Shown here in pieces: positions 1 to 9,146 of a stretch of DNA of 20,504 bases (positions within the stretch are counted from its first letter, which is position 1; every line of letters begins with the position of its first letter). Both the position numbers and the translations under genes were made by a program. The stretch covers positions 1 through 20,504 of the forward strand of contig JAGFNK010000837.1 of assembly GCA_025769875.1 (NCBI GenBank), in the 5' to 3' direction. The DNA is from Russula earlei. Lineage: Eukaryota > Basidiomycota > Agaricomycetes > Russulales > Russulaceae. The notes beneath the pieces were generated by a model that worked only from the letters and a program-made list of their open reading frames with translations, was not told the DNA's origin and made no database searches.

Positions 1-1030
1 GACCGCCTGTAACATGGCATTAAGAGGATAAAACAGCAGTGACCCAGACTCCTCCGACGGTGATCACCCAGCTGGAATCAAACTCCGCACTCCGCCAAGA
101 CAGAAAGCGTGATGCAGGCGTGACCCCCAGCCAAAATACTACTCGAAAACCACTCAATGGATCTCCATTTTTTCTTTGCTAGAATGACATTAATGGCACT
201 CAATAGTATAACTACAAAGTTTTAAATGGGGTTGTTCGAGCAGATACAGGGAAAAATGAAATTGGCGAGATGGTCGTGGAATGGCGAGTTCCCCATAGGT
301 GATAGTATTCCCATGAGCATCGCGAGGAGGACGACGAGAGTCCCACGATCTCGGTCCTCCGACTGGTTTGTTGTGGTGTTCTCTACAACATAAAGTCAAC
401 TTCAGGGATGCAATTAAGTTTGACGAGGTCGGCGCACTCTTCTGAATGAACTGCGAAGGATGGAGTAACACCAAGGGCAAAGCAGAGAATGGCAAAAACT
501 GTGGAAGAGTGCATTGTTGATTTAAAGTGGAAGTTATTGAAGTATATCGAAGCACGAACAGGACGGCAGTGGAGAAGATGTAGAAACAGAGTTGGTAACC
601 AGTACCAGGTATGAAACGAATAGGAGGAGCACAGCTGGAGAACTGTTCCATGGCATTTATCTCTCTCTTCATAAGAGAATCATGAGATGGATGCCACCTG
701 ATAACCACAAGATCGGTATTGACTGAGTTCCATGCATCAGTTGTCTGTGGTGCTTCATACCATCATTCATCAATTGATGTATGGCTGATATCAACTAATC
801 AATCAACTATATTACAAGCTTCAGCTTTGTCTTGTCTAAAACGAAGGGGGTGGGAGAGTCGACGAATCGGGCGGTCCCCAGTCGGCCCCGGATGGCAGGC
901 CCCTATTTGCGCTGAAGACGCATACCGCATCCCTGTCCTGTCCTGTCCTCTGTCCTCCCCCCCCATCTCCCATCTCCTCTATCCAACTCCCACCCCACTC
1001 TCCTCCTGTTGCACAGCATAGAGCACAGCT
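1..1030. other. No recognised gene; low-confidence ORFs only
   Basis: An open frame of 172 codons lies on the minus strand at 190-708 and one of 100 codons on the plus strand at 719-1021. Neither shows a domain, a conserved motif or a convincing codon pattern that I recognise, and the second ends in CT-rich simple sequence (repeats of CTGTC near 933-958). A spliced minus-strand gene extending left out of the window cannot be excluded. I see no LTR, TIR or transposon protein here, so this may be host intergenic DNA or very old repeat. Confidence 0.3.
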
Positions 1031-1099
1031 AACAGGCCAAGCAACCCACCTTAGAGGTTGTGCTAATGCTCAAGTGATATTGGGTTGTAGAGTGATATG

Positions 1100-1230
1100 T
1101 ATACTCATCTACATGTATGGTATTTATACCTCTATGACCCAGGGCTGTTCCTAAGACCAAAAGAGGTGACTAAAGGTGTCCACTATATTGTGCACACAGT
1201 GACATGTGATGTGGAAACATTCTAGATGCA
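1100..1230 (+). repeat. Short diverged repeat block shared with 12800-12910
   Basis: The stretch around 1173-1197 (AGGTGTCCACTATATTGTGC...) resembles 12867-12892 (AGGTGTCCACAATATCGCGC...). Looser similarity reaches back to a CCTCTATG motif in both. It probably marks two decayed copies of the same repeat, but the boundaries are not visible. A small perfect hairpin (GATGCAGC / GCTGCATC, 5-nt loop) follows at about 1227-1247. Confidence 0.4.
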
Positions 1231-1479
1231 GCATAAGGCTGCATCTTGTGATAGATAGCGTAGTATGGGTAACCCTAGTCCCATATGCGTAACTACTACA
1301 GTTCTGTCTAACATGGAATATCTATGAGTGGATCTAGAACCTTGTAATGAAGGTCTTTGCCTTCTTTGATCCATTTGGGTTCCAGTTCAACACCTCCCTC
1401 CTCCCCCATCCTTCAACTGTTGTTCAGTTCAAGATGTTCACAAGGAGTTGATGATGGTCTTGGACATTTTGTGTGTTTT

Positions 1480-1865
1480 TGAGTCCCCCCTCCCTTTTTT
1501 TTCATTTTTCTGAAAATAGGGGTCATGCTCCATTTCACTTCATCCTTTCCTCTCCCCTCCCCTCACCTCTCCTCCACCCTGCTCTCTACTTGGGGATTTC
1601 AAGGGCCCACAATGGGCCGTTTTCCCCTCTTGCAAATCCCTCGCCCGGTCCTGGCAAGTGATGATGGTTTTGTGTGGCACAGACACCGATTTGGTGCATT
1701 TTTGGTTTCACCCCTCTTGCAAATCCATTGAGGGGTTGTGGTGTGGTGTGGATCATGCTTTCCTCTCCCCTCCCCTCTGCTCCACCCTGGTCCCCTCTTC
1801 CCAAGCAGGCCCCTGATGCTTACACCCTCTGGCCCCATTCCCCTCTCCTCCTGTGTCACTGGAGT
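1480..1865 (+). repeat. Pyrimidine-rich block with an internal imperfect duplication
   Basis: The plus strand is strongly C/T-rich. Two related segments share CCCCTCTTGCAAATCC (about 1625-1640 and 1711-1726) and TTTCCTCTCCCCTCCCCTC (about 1546-1565 and 1759-1780), so an ancestral unit of roughly 100-200 bp seems to have been duplicated. Open frames here are low-complexity by-products of the C/T bias and are not called as genes. Confidence 0.45.
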
Positions 1866-1970
1866 GGCAACAATGACGACAACTCAGGCATGGCCATAGC
1901 CACCTTGCGACATCCACAAATTGTGAGCATGGCCCATGGCCTCTATGATGATCTGGCTGCCATGAGCTTT
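1866..1970 (+). repeat. Repeat X, copy 1
   Basis: This segment matches, with divergence, the sequence obtained at 10431-10457 joined to 11286-11345 once the family A solo LTR is removed. Shared blocks are CAATGACGA...GGCATGGCCAT and GAGCATGGCCCATGG. The copies lie in the same orientation on either side of the MULE. It contains no recognised protein, and its true ends are unknown because an LTR abuts it at 1971. Confidence 0.5.
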
Positions 1971-2334
1971 TGTCACAAGAACCGGCAACCAGGCAAGCCT
2001 ACCCGGACACATCTCATGTTTTCTGTGCATTTCCATGACTCATTCAACCTTGCATGTACCACCTGTTTCCTGCATGTTCTAGTACAATTGCCTCACTGCT
2101 ACCTTGTGAATACTATTTGATATAGTATTCTACATGTATATAAGACTGCTACTTAATGAGAATAAGCCTCAAGCTTGTTCTCCTGTGAATATCACTGGAT
2201 TCCTGCTTTGGATCTTGTAGGCTTGCAAGTAATCAAGCATTTGCCTCGAGAAACCTCCCATCTCACTAAGTCTTCAAATGTGAAGACTTCTCAATAGTCT
2301 TTCCACTCCGTGGTACATAATTGCCTTGCTTTTG
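1971..2334 (+). repeat. Truncated LTR of Ty3 family B (plus orientation)
   Basis: The copy begins TGTCACAAGAACCGGCAACC and is collinear with the reverse complement of the family B LTR at 7929-8421. Shared blocks include CAAGCCTACC, CTATTTGATATAG, the TATA box, AAGCTTGTTCTC, ATATCACTGGATTC, GTCTTCAAA and CCACTCCG. Similarity stops where the MULE inverted repeat begins at 2335, so the last ~120 bp of the LTR are missing and do not reappear to the right of the MULE. The hairpin downstream of the TATA box is kept through a wobble pair. Divergence suggests an old copy. Confidence 0.8.
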
Positions 2335-2417
2335 ACTTTTAGTGGTGGGTTGGATGATCAAGAATTACCATAAAAGGCAATTGGGTCAGCAAGAGAATCA
2401 GGGGTTCAATCATGCAT
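2335..2417 (+). repeat. MULE left terminal inverted repeat
   Basis: It begins ACTTTTAGTGGTGGGTTGG and aligns without gaps, with about 7 mismatches in 83 positions, to the reverse complement of 10252-10334. Six of the mismatches are transitions. The similarity starts abruptly at 2335, which fixes the element end. Confidence 0.9.
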
Positions 2418-2488
2418 TAAATTACACATATAAGCAAGTTAACAGTAACATAACTACTTACCTTCTTCCCCTACCAAATCAAAAACAA

Positions 2489-3177
2489 ATGTTATCCTGT
2501 TTCCAATTGACTGGTGCATCATCTGCCCCATCCGCTCCATCTGCTGCTTCCAGCCTGAGTGCCCCTTGTGTGACAAAATGTTTAAAGTTCAGGCATGCCC
2601 CTTCAAAGATCATTGCCAATTCTGGAAAGAAGGGAGGTGTTAATTATGACCGGGAGCATGGTGGATACCCCATGGAATGGCCAACAGCAGCCGATTTCAA
2701 TGCATGGTGCCAGCAAGAAGAACTTGCTCATGCAATTGAATTGATTACATCCAGCACTGAGCATGGGCAGGGATGGACAAAAAAGGTTTTTGTCTGTTCC
2801 TGCCAACTATCTGGGGGAGCTTCGCATTATGTAAAGAAGCACCCTGATTGCACATGGAGATCCAAGATCAAGAAGATGGGTTGCCATTGCCAAATAGTCA
2901 TCAAATCTTACACAGATGTGCCTACCATTCTCAGACAATATGCAAGTGAGCATGATCATGAAATTGGAATGGCTAATCTTGCTTACACACAAATGTCATG
3001 CATAGCATGTGATAAAATTAGATCCTTGTTGTAAAGGAAGGTTGATCCACAGGAAATAGTAAGTGTGCATTGAATTTATTTTTAATTGCTAACCTAATGA
3101 ATTGAAAGGTACACGATATTCAGGATTCATCGCCTGATGGCAGCCGAGACCAATTCATCTCACTTCAGGATGTGAGC
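2489..3177 (+). pseudogene. MULE transposase, N-terminal part (FAR1/WRKY-GCM1-like zinc domain), broken
   Basis: The first sensible ATG is at 2489; the frame is open further upstream into the TIR, but that part is not expected to be coding. After a Ser/Ala/Pro-rich stretch comes the zinc-binding DNA-recognition domain typical of FAR1-like MULE transposases. It shows a Trp-rich lead-in (GYPMEWPTAADF), a Cys pair in VCSC, KHPDCTWRSKIKKMGCHC, and the closing HDHEIG. A TAA at 3032-3034 interrupts the frame. Reading resumes as RKVDPQEI, crosses a 50-nt intron and continues as VHDIQDSSPDGSRDQFISLQDV, the linker that precedes the DDE core. Coding similarity stops near 3177, where the truncated Ty3 element begins. 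The catalytic half continues at 8422, but roughly 40-50 residues of linker seem to be missing between the two halves. Confidence 0.82.
3059..3108 (+). other. Predicted 50-nt spliceosomal intron in the MULE transposase
   Basis: It has donor GTAAGT, branch-like CTAAC (3089-3093) and acceptor AAAG. Removing it joins codons EI to VHDIQD in phase 0 and restores the conserved linker. The size is typical of basidiomycete introns. Confidence 0.75.
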
Positions 3178-4448
3178 CTACAAATTGTCGTAATCTGGGT
3201 CCTTCGTAGTGTTGTTTGACTAAGTCCCAGGTGTTAGCTATTCCTGGGTGTCCTGCAAAAGGGGTGTCATGAAATTGTCTTAGAATTTCTTGTCGTTTGT
3301 CAGGTTTGTCTGGTAGGTAGGTTTTTTGTGCGAAGATTTTGGGTGGTAGTAACGTGGTTTTTTGTTCTTCTACCCCCTTGTTAAGGTCTTTGCGACGAGA
3401 AAGTGTGTTAGTAATTGTGTGTGTGTGTCCAGGGATGTGTTCCATGGTGATGTTGAAATCTTGCATGTATTGCATCCATCTGGCTTGTCGTCCTGTTAAT
3501 TTTTGTGGTTCTTTGAAGTAGGTGAGGTTTTTGTGGTCCGTCCTTATTCTAACTGGTTTATTGGCTCCTAGGAAGAATGGTTGTCCACTTTTTAATCCAA
3601 AAATTACTGCTGCCAGTTCTTTGTCATGCACATCATAGTTCCTTTCTGCATCTAATAATGTTCTAGAATAGTATGTGATTGGGTGTAAACCGTCTTCATA
3701 CTCTTGGGATATGACTGCTCCGATGGCAAACCCTGACGCATCGGTGTCTAGAATGAATTGTTTTGTCCATTCTGGGGTGCAAAGTACCGGGTAGAATATG
3801 CAGGTTTCTTTTAGGATCTGAAAGGCCTGATCTTCTTTTGTCGTCCATTCCCATTGTTTATATTTCTTTGTTAAGTTGTTTAGTGGTCTGGCTTTTATAG
3901 AGAAGTTGGGTATGAAACTTCAATAGAAGTTACAAAATCCCAAGAAGCTTCTGACTTCCTTTAGTGTTGATGGAGTTGGCCAGTCTTTAATTCCCTTGAC
4001 TTTAACGGAGTCCATAGTTATCTTTCCTTCTCCTATGATTACTCCGAGGTATTCCACCTTTCTTTTGTGGAATTGACACTTTTCTGGCTTGAGATAGAGA
4101 TCATGTTGTTTCAATTTGGACAGTATGTGGTTGACTTTAGATGCGTGTTCTGTTTCATCATTCTTTGTGGCAATGATGATGTCGTCCATATAGATTTTCA
4201 ACCATCCTTGTGTGAGCTCTTTTTGAAAAATGTTGTCCATCATAGTTTGGAAGGTAGCTGGAGAGTTCGTTAGTCCGAAGAACATTACTGTAGGTTCAAA
4301 CAGCCCATCACTGGTCTTGAAGGCTGCTTTCCACTCGTCTCCTTCCTTGATCTGAATGTTGTTGTAGCCCCATCTAACGTCAAATTTGGTGAAGAGTTCC
4401 TTCCCTGCTAAGGCGTGGATAAGTTCTGGGATTAAGGGTAGTGGATAT
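3178..4448 (-). pseudogene. Family B pol, second segment: RT core, RNase H, start of integrase
   Basis: Reading from 4448 downwards, the frame continues the RT domain cut by the solo LTR. It shows FTKFDVRWGYNNI, then FFGLTNSPATFQ and the catalytic YMDD box (codons at about 4192-4181). A TGA at 3922-3920 replaces an Arg or Lys codon in the conserved FLGFCNFY-x-FIP motif. Beyond it the same frame stays open through RNase H (DTDASG near 3750, SRTLLDAERNY, KELAAVIFGL, TDHKNLTYF) into the integrase zinc-binding N terminus (FHDTPFAGHPG). Similarity ends after about RQFV near 3180. The integrase catalytic core and any chromodomain are absent. Apart from the single stop and the insertion, there is no frameshift over some 1.2 kb, so decay is moderate. 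Confidence 0.88.
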
Positions 4449-5281
4449 TGTCAAGACACGTACTGCTGATCACTAAGGACTCAGGAGCAGGTGGGCAAGG
4501 GTCGGAACAGATGGTACGCGGTGAAGGCAGCGTTGAACAAGAGGACGAGCCAAATGACGAGGAGGTACCAGATGGGGACTGGTAGGTGTTGCAAGAGACA
4601 GAGGCGAAGGCTGGAGGCCAGTGTAGTGAGGGGCTTTAAACAAGGCGGTTGTTAAAGAGTACCTTGGAGGCAAGGGGAATCTTTAGACTGAGTGGTCACA
4701 GGGGAGTACCCAGGAAGATGAGAGTATCACAAATGGACAGTCTGACGACTGCCATGCTTCATTGGGGCTTATATATAGTGTACAGGGTCGATTACAAAGA
4801 ACTGGGACTATTCTAGACTCTTTGGTACCATCCAATAGAACTACAGAGGCATAAACTTGCTTGTGTCAAGTTTCAGGCTTACTGAGCGCATTACTGATCA
4901 TTGTGGAGTGATGACATCATTATGATGTCACTGTGGAGCGCTTAGTGAGCCTATGAGGTCACTGTGGAGTCGCTCAGTCAGCCATGATGTCATTGGAGCC
5001 TTGATGATGTCAGATGATTTATGCAACAGTTCTTAAGAGTTTGTGCCACTGTTTCGGGTCCTTGGTGGCTGGGTGGCCATGTGGCTGCCACGCGATGATT
5101 ACCCGATTAGGAAACGGGTGCCTGGTCATGTTATAGTGCCTTTGCAATAGCGATATCTTGTACCGTAGGAGGGATAGCCCAGAAAATGGAAGGGAGTCGG
5201 CAATGCAAAGTGAGAGAGGTCTCTCTTGAGTGAAATAGGACAATCTACGGCCAGGACCTGGCCTTGGTTCGTAACAGATAT
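4444..5281 (-). mobile_element. Family A solo LTR, copy 1, with GATAT target duplication
   Basis: The LTR itself is 4449-5276 (828 bp). In sense orientation (minus strand) it runs TGTTACGAACC...CTTGACA. The 5-bp repeats GATAT (4444-4448 and 5277-5281) flank it exactly. Removing the LTR and one repeat restores the family B RT frame across the join. A TATA box (TTATATA on the plus strand, 4769-4775) and the motif complementary to GACAGTCTGA downstream of it match the other two copies at 10458 and 14441. It is a product of LTR-LTR recombination. Its intact duplication and close similarity to the other copies suggest recent activity. Confidence 0.95.
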
Positions 5282-6192
5282 ACATTAGGTATTGTCCATT
5301 TGTTTAGATTTCTATAGTCTTGTACTGGTTGAAATTTACCATCCTTTTTCTTTATAAGAAAGAATCCACTAGTGTATGGTGAGTTGGATCTTCTTATTCG
5401 TTTAAGTCGTAAATTTTGTTCAAGGAATTTCCCCTGTTCTTCTTTTTCTTTAGGTGAAAGGGGGTATACTCTGTAGTTGATTGTTGTCAGGGCGTCTGGT
5501 TTTAGGTTGATGGTGTGATCCCATTTTCTTGCTCCAGGGAACCTTTCTGATTCTTGTTCCATAAATACTTGTCCGTATTGGTGGTATTGATGGGGAACTA
5601 TTTCTTGCCAGGTTTTAGGTTTGTCCTGTATCTGTGATTCCGCTAGTTGTTGTGCTATGGTGGTTTTACGTATTTGGGTTTGTAGCCATAGTTCATCGCC
5701 TTCCTCCCAGTCCGTCAGTGCCTTGATCCATGCTGGAGTTTCCTGGTTTCCCTTGAGGGTGACTCTCCCCATGATGGTTCCTTTAGACCAATTTATTCTT
5801 GGGTTGGTTGACTCTAGGAATGGATATCCTAGGATGATATCGTCTTGTCCTATGTCTGTGACCAGGAATTGGTGTGTGTGCTTTTGTCCCAGCAGTTTCA
5901 GTTCTAGTTGGACGGTTTGGGTGATTTTTCCTAAACGGTTAAGTGTTCCGTCGATGTTCTTGACATTTCTGGTTGGGATTAATTTTTCGGTTTGTAGGTG
6001 TAGTTCCTTTGTCACTCTGGGAGATATGAAGCATTCTGTAGCCCCGCTGTCTATTAGGGCTTTCTTTTTGGCTTTGTTCGATCCAATGTAAATAGTAGTC
6101 ATCACTGATATTGACTTTCTTTGAGACTTGTACATGGAGTTGATACCTAAAGCTCGAGCAATCGCCGTTATGCTCAAGCGTCCGAAAAATCC
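5282..6192 (-). pseudogene. Family B pol, first segment: aspartic protease and RT N terminus
   Basis: Pol is in the -1 frame relative to gag and is entered at the frameshift signal at 6192-6186, not at an ATG. The retroviral-type aspartic protease follows, with its active site in ALIDSGATECF (DSGA codons at 6051-6040) and a second hallmark, DIILGYPFL. A linker leads to the RT start: YRVYPLSPKEKEEQ, RRSNSPYTSGFFLIKKKDG and FQPVQDYRNLNK, the standard Ty3 RT fingers motifs. The frame then runs into the solo LTR at 5276. No stop codon occurs in this segment. Confidence 0.9.
6152..6192 (-). promoter_or_regulatory. Putative -1 ribosomal frameshift signal at the family B gag-pol junction
   Basis: On the minus strand, GGATTTT (6192-6186) is read in the gag frame as G-GAT-TTT. 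A 6-nt spacer TCGGAC follows, then a stem-loop with arms GCTTGAGCA (6179-6171) and TGCTCGAGC (6160-6152), 9 bp with one G-U pair and a 10-nt loop. The gag TGA (6176-6174) lies within the stem, and pol is open in the -1 frame through the heptamer. GGAUUUU is an established -1 slippery heptamer in RNA viruses. Families C and E have the same arrangement. Confidence 0.75.
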
Positions 6193-7853
6193 TCCTCTTT
6201 GTCCTTGCCATCTCCTGTCAGGGCTCTAATAAAGGCTTCCCTTTCCTCTACCAAAAGTGCCTTTGCCACCTTTGCGAGTTTGTTGGCTGTGCTTTCTTCG
6301 ATTACCTCTACAATGGAGGATTTGGATGTGATGGTCGTCACATCGGTGGCGCGTGCGCGAGTCGTTTTGTGCTTCAGCTTTGTGGGGCAGTTGCGAGCCA
6401 GGTGTCCTCAAAGAGAGCAATGAAAACATCTTCCCTCTTCTCGATGTTTCTGTTTCTCGGCTTTGGTAACTGCTTTGCGTGCAGCGCCTGTGCTGGTGTC
6501 CATCGCATTTGGATCGCGCAGTGGGAGGCATGGTCGTGCGGGTGTGGTGTTGTTTTGATTGTTCCTGTGGTTGGCCCAGGCCGAATTAACGAGTCGTCCC
6601 TAGGGTCTGTTATTCTGGGGTTGATTGAAATTTCGTCTGCATGTACTGGAATGGTCAGACAAAATTGCACGTTTGTGCATGCAGACCCTGTGGTGTTTCT
6701 GTGCCGCTGCAACCCAATCCACAAACAATGTGGGGTCTTTGAGGTCGAGACACAATTTGACTAGGGACCTTGGGAGTCCCCAAGTGAACAGTCTCATGAC
6801 TGTCGGTTCGTCTACATCGAGCCCAGCGTGTCTTGTCAACAGTTGGAATTCAGATACATAGTCGTCCAGAAGGCCATCTTTCATCTTCAGTTCCTTGAGT
6901 TTGTCTTGGGCCTTCTCATGTTCTGCATAGTCAGTGAACGTGCGATGGAACTGTTGTCGCATAGCTTCCCATGCGGTAAGTCCGAGTGGTATGTTGGTGG
7001 GGTTGACTTGTACATCTTTGAGCCATTGGTCCATGGCCTCAAGCCATCCTTTGACCTTAGGTCCTTTCATTAGTGAGAGAAAATAGGCACACTTCTTAAT
7101 TGGGTCTTTAGCAATTTTGCTGTCATGGTTCATAGACATGAACCTATTGAACGTGACCAGGAATGCATGTGTTCGCGCACGGTCACCATTGAAAAACTCA
7201 GGGGGAATTCCCTCGAGTTTTCTGTTGTTGGGTGCGCGTGTGTTGTGATCGCGGTCGGTTTGTCCAAAGAATTCATCGGGGTCAGGGCTCAGAGGTCGGT
7301 TTCCGTGTCCTCCGAATCCTGTGAATGAAGGGCAAAGTGGGGCCTGTGCTGTTCCGGATGACACTGGTCGGGTTTCGGCGGTGGTGGCGAAAATATTTGT
7401 CATCGTCGTGGGTTTGAGCTCCATCAGAGCATCGGTGGGTGGAAGGGGTCCAGGCGTTGGTGCGTGGCTTGGGGCCTTCGAGCTAGGAACAGGTTCTCCA
7501 GAGTTTATCAGTGTGGTGAGGTTGATACCTCTAAGAGGGCTTTGTGCAAGCCTGAAGGCCGGGCGAGCGACACACATCGCTTCCCAGGTGTTGCTGCATC
7601 TTGCAATTTCGAACCACAGCCCGTAGATGTGACTTAGGGCTACTTTGGCACCTTTCCAGATGACATAGTAGCCATTCCAGGGTACGTTGTCTGTGTGTAT
7701 GGTAAAAAACTCGACACCATCGTCGAACAAGGTCACGGAGGGAACATTCTTTTCTTGATCTGGGAGCAGTTCAAATGGACATTTGAGGGCTGCTAGTCCT
7801 TCTACAGTTGGTGTGGCAAGTCCTTTGTACCTCCAGTCTCGAACTGTAGTCAT
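6174..7853 (-). pseudogene. Family B gag (capsid and zinc knuckle), two nonsense codons
   Basis: The start is taken as the ATG at 7853-7851 (MTTVRDWRYKG); five non-ATG-initiated codons precede it. The N-terminal domain (WNGYYVIWKGAKVALSHIYG) has no function I can assign. A Pro-rich linker and then the retrotransposon capsid domain follow: EFFNGDRARTHAFLVTFNRF, LMKGPKVKGW, FTDYAEHEKAQDKLKELKM and LDDYVSEFQLLTRHAG. A TAG at 6602-6600 (CAG or CAA ancestor) interrupts the frame. After it the same frame runs into a CX2CX4HX4C zinc knuckle (CFHC-SL-stop-GHLARNC) in which a TGA (6410-6408) replaces one residue. The frame then stays open to its own TGA at 6176-6174. The knuckle would bind the RNA genome in the particle. 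Confidence 0.85.
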
Positions 7854-7913
7854 GTTGAAGGAAATCAATATATTCTTTTTGTGAGCGTGCAGTTTGGGGT
7901 CAAGGGTTCAGAG

Positions 7914-7926
7914 CTAAGCTTGTTCT
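7914..7926 (-). promoter_or_regulatory. Family B primer-binding site, self-complementary to its own LTR
   Basis: Two bases inside the LTR end, the minus strand reads AGAACAAGCTTAG. Its complement, CTAAGCTTGTTCT, occurs in the same LTR on the minus strand from 8204 to 8192, 32 nt downstream of the TATA box. I see no match to a usual tRNA 3' end, so self-priming as in Tf1 of fission yeast is the best reading. Confidence 0.7.
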
Positions 7927-7928
7927 AA

Positions 7929-8421
7929 TGTCACTGACTGGGGGTGGTGTCACTGACAAATCGTTTCACATGCGAGACGTACGCACAGAGTCAAGTGAGA
8001 CAACGAGTTCTCATAGAGTTTGGGGATCTCAGTGACAACACAGCAAAGGCTAGTGTGTACTGCGGAGTGGAAAGTCGATGGGATAAGTCTTTGTGTTTGA
8101 AGACTTAGAGGGATAGACGAGATTTCGTGACGATTGCTTGATTCCCTGCAAGCCTACAGTCCAGAAGCTGAATCCAGTGATATTTCACAAGAGAACAAGC
8201 TTAGGGCTTGTTCTCTGCTACTGACAAGTTTATATAGACAGTATGTCCTATATCAAATAGTAGACATGGAGTAACAATGAGGCGATCGAGACTGGAACAC
8301 ACTGGAAAGTGGTGGTACATGCGAGGCTGAATGAGTCATGAGAATGTGTGGGAATCATGAGGCTTGTCCAGGTAGGCTTGTCTGGTTGCCTGTCCGGTCC
8401 GAGGGGCCGGTACTTGTGACA
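7929..8421 (-). repeat. 5' LTR of family B
   Basis: The LTR has inverted ends TGTCAC (8421) and GTGACA (7929), 493 bp; an alternative inner end at 7948 is possible because GTGACA occurs twice. The TATA box TATATAA starts at 8236 on the minus strand. A perfect 11-bp hairpin (8190-8200 with 8206-8216, 5-nt loop) encloses the predicted start of transcription near 8204. A diverged copy lies at 1971-2334. The LTR drives the minus-strand gag-pol unit. Confidence 0.85.
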
Positions 8422-8599
8422 CCATCTCAGTCAAATCTGCAGGAGGATGCATATGTGTTATGCATACAGACCCCTTTCCAAATGGAGGCATTCTGCCACC
8501 TCGGGAATGCCTTCATTGGTATCGACACAACACATAATATTACTCAATATCTGGACTTCTTATTATTTACCATGATCATGTGGGATCACTGGGGACATG

Positions 8600-8651
8600 G
8601 TGCATACATAATATTTACTCAAGATTTAGCATGCTTACCTTTTCTGGATAG
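8600..8651 (+). other. Predicted 52-nt intron in the MULE catalytic domain
   Basis: It has donor GTGCAT, branch-like CTTAC (about 8634-8638) and acceptor GATAG. Splicing joins GGA CAT G to GT GTG CCT and restores the conserved HGVPVAWML motif. Unspliced, the frame diverges into non-homologous residues. Confidence 0.75.
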
Positions 8652-9097
8652 GTGTGCCTGTTGCCTGGATGCTGGCATCCAATGGAACAATGCACAATTT
8701 CCTTTTTTGTCTGTTGGGTCAGGGATGCCAGTCCAGCTATCCAGCCATCTATTATTATGACAGATTGTGATGCTGCGCAGATTGCCACCCTCAAGATTGC
8801 CTATCCAGGAAGTCGGATATGGCTTTGCAAGTGGCACATGTTGCATGCAATGCGATCACACTTCAATACAACCAAATTTCCTGATCTGTGGAATAAGATC
8901 AAGAGATGGGTACAGACAGATGATCAGGCCAACTTTCTGCAAATCTGGGAGGAGATCTCCACTGATCCTCAGGTCCCACAAAGTTTTGTGAACTACCTTG
9001 GGTGTGAATGGATGCCTGTGGTGCATATGTGGTCCATGGTTTTCTGGAAAAATCAGCATATCTTTGAGGAAGGGGACACCAATATGTTGATCAAAGT

Positions 9098-9146
9098 GTA
9101 TGTGTTCCAACTGATCTAAAGATAAGATGACTTAATCATTTTTTAG
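9098..9146 (+). other. Predicted 49-nt intron in the MULE transposase
   Basis: It has donor GTATGT, acceptor TTTTAG and a CTTAAT-like branch region. Splicing gives MLIK-V-YHHILK in the correct frame for the following exon. The competing donor at 9096 would put the next exon out of frame. Confidence 0.7.

Larger units (their letters stand above)
3178..8421 (-). mobile_element. Ty3/gypsy retrotransposon family B, minus strand, 3'-truncated and nested in the MULE
   Basis: On the minus strand the order is 5' LTR (8421-7929), primer-binding site, gag, a -1 frameshift signal, then pol with protease, RT, RNase H and the start of integrase. The element stops abruptly near 3178 inside the integrase zinc-binding region, with no 3' LTR. 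The right edge is exact: the LTR starts TGTCAC at 8421 and MULE coding resumes at 8422. The left edge lacks a target duplication, and MULE codons are missing too, so a deletion probably removed the element's 3' end together with some flanking MULE sequence. A family A solo LTR sits in RT. Gag and pol each carry nonsense codons. Confidence 0.88.

Noticed and set aside
719..1021. 100-codon plus-strand open frame
   Set aside because: It ends in simple CT repeats and shows no domain or conservation.
5019..5285. Open frame in the family A LTR near its TGTTAC end (also 10491-10715)
   Set aside because: It lies in U3 upstream of the TATA box. It is open in two copies but spans promoter repeats, so LTR identity alone explains the resemblance.
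5621..6091. 156-codon plus-strand open frame
   Set aside because: It is the antisense shadow of the family B protease-RT frame, whose motifs are unambiguous on the minus strand.
6700..7853. Viroplasmin or RNase H1 N-terminal-like fold suggested by GYYVIWKGAKV in family B gag
   Set aside because: The resemblance is limited to a few residues and the following pattern does not fit; I would not assign it without a profile search.
8338..8430. LTR-derived codons at the start of a longer open frame before the MULE catalytic region
   Set aside because: This part is the family B LTR; similarity to transposases begins only after 8422.
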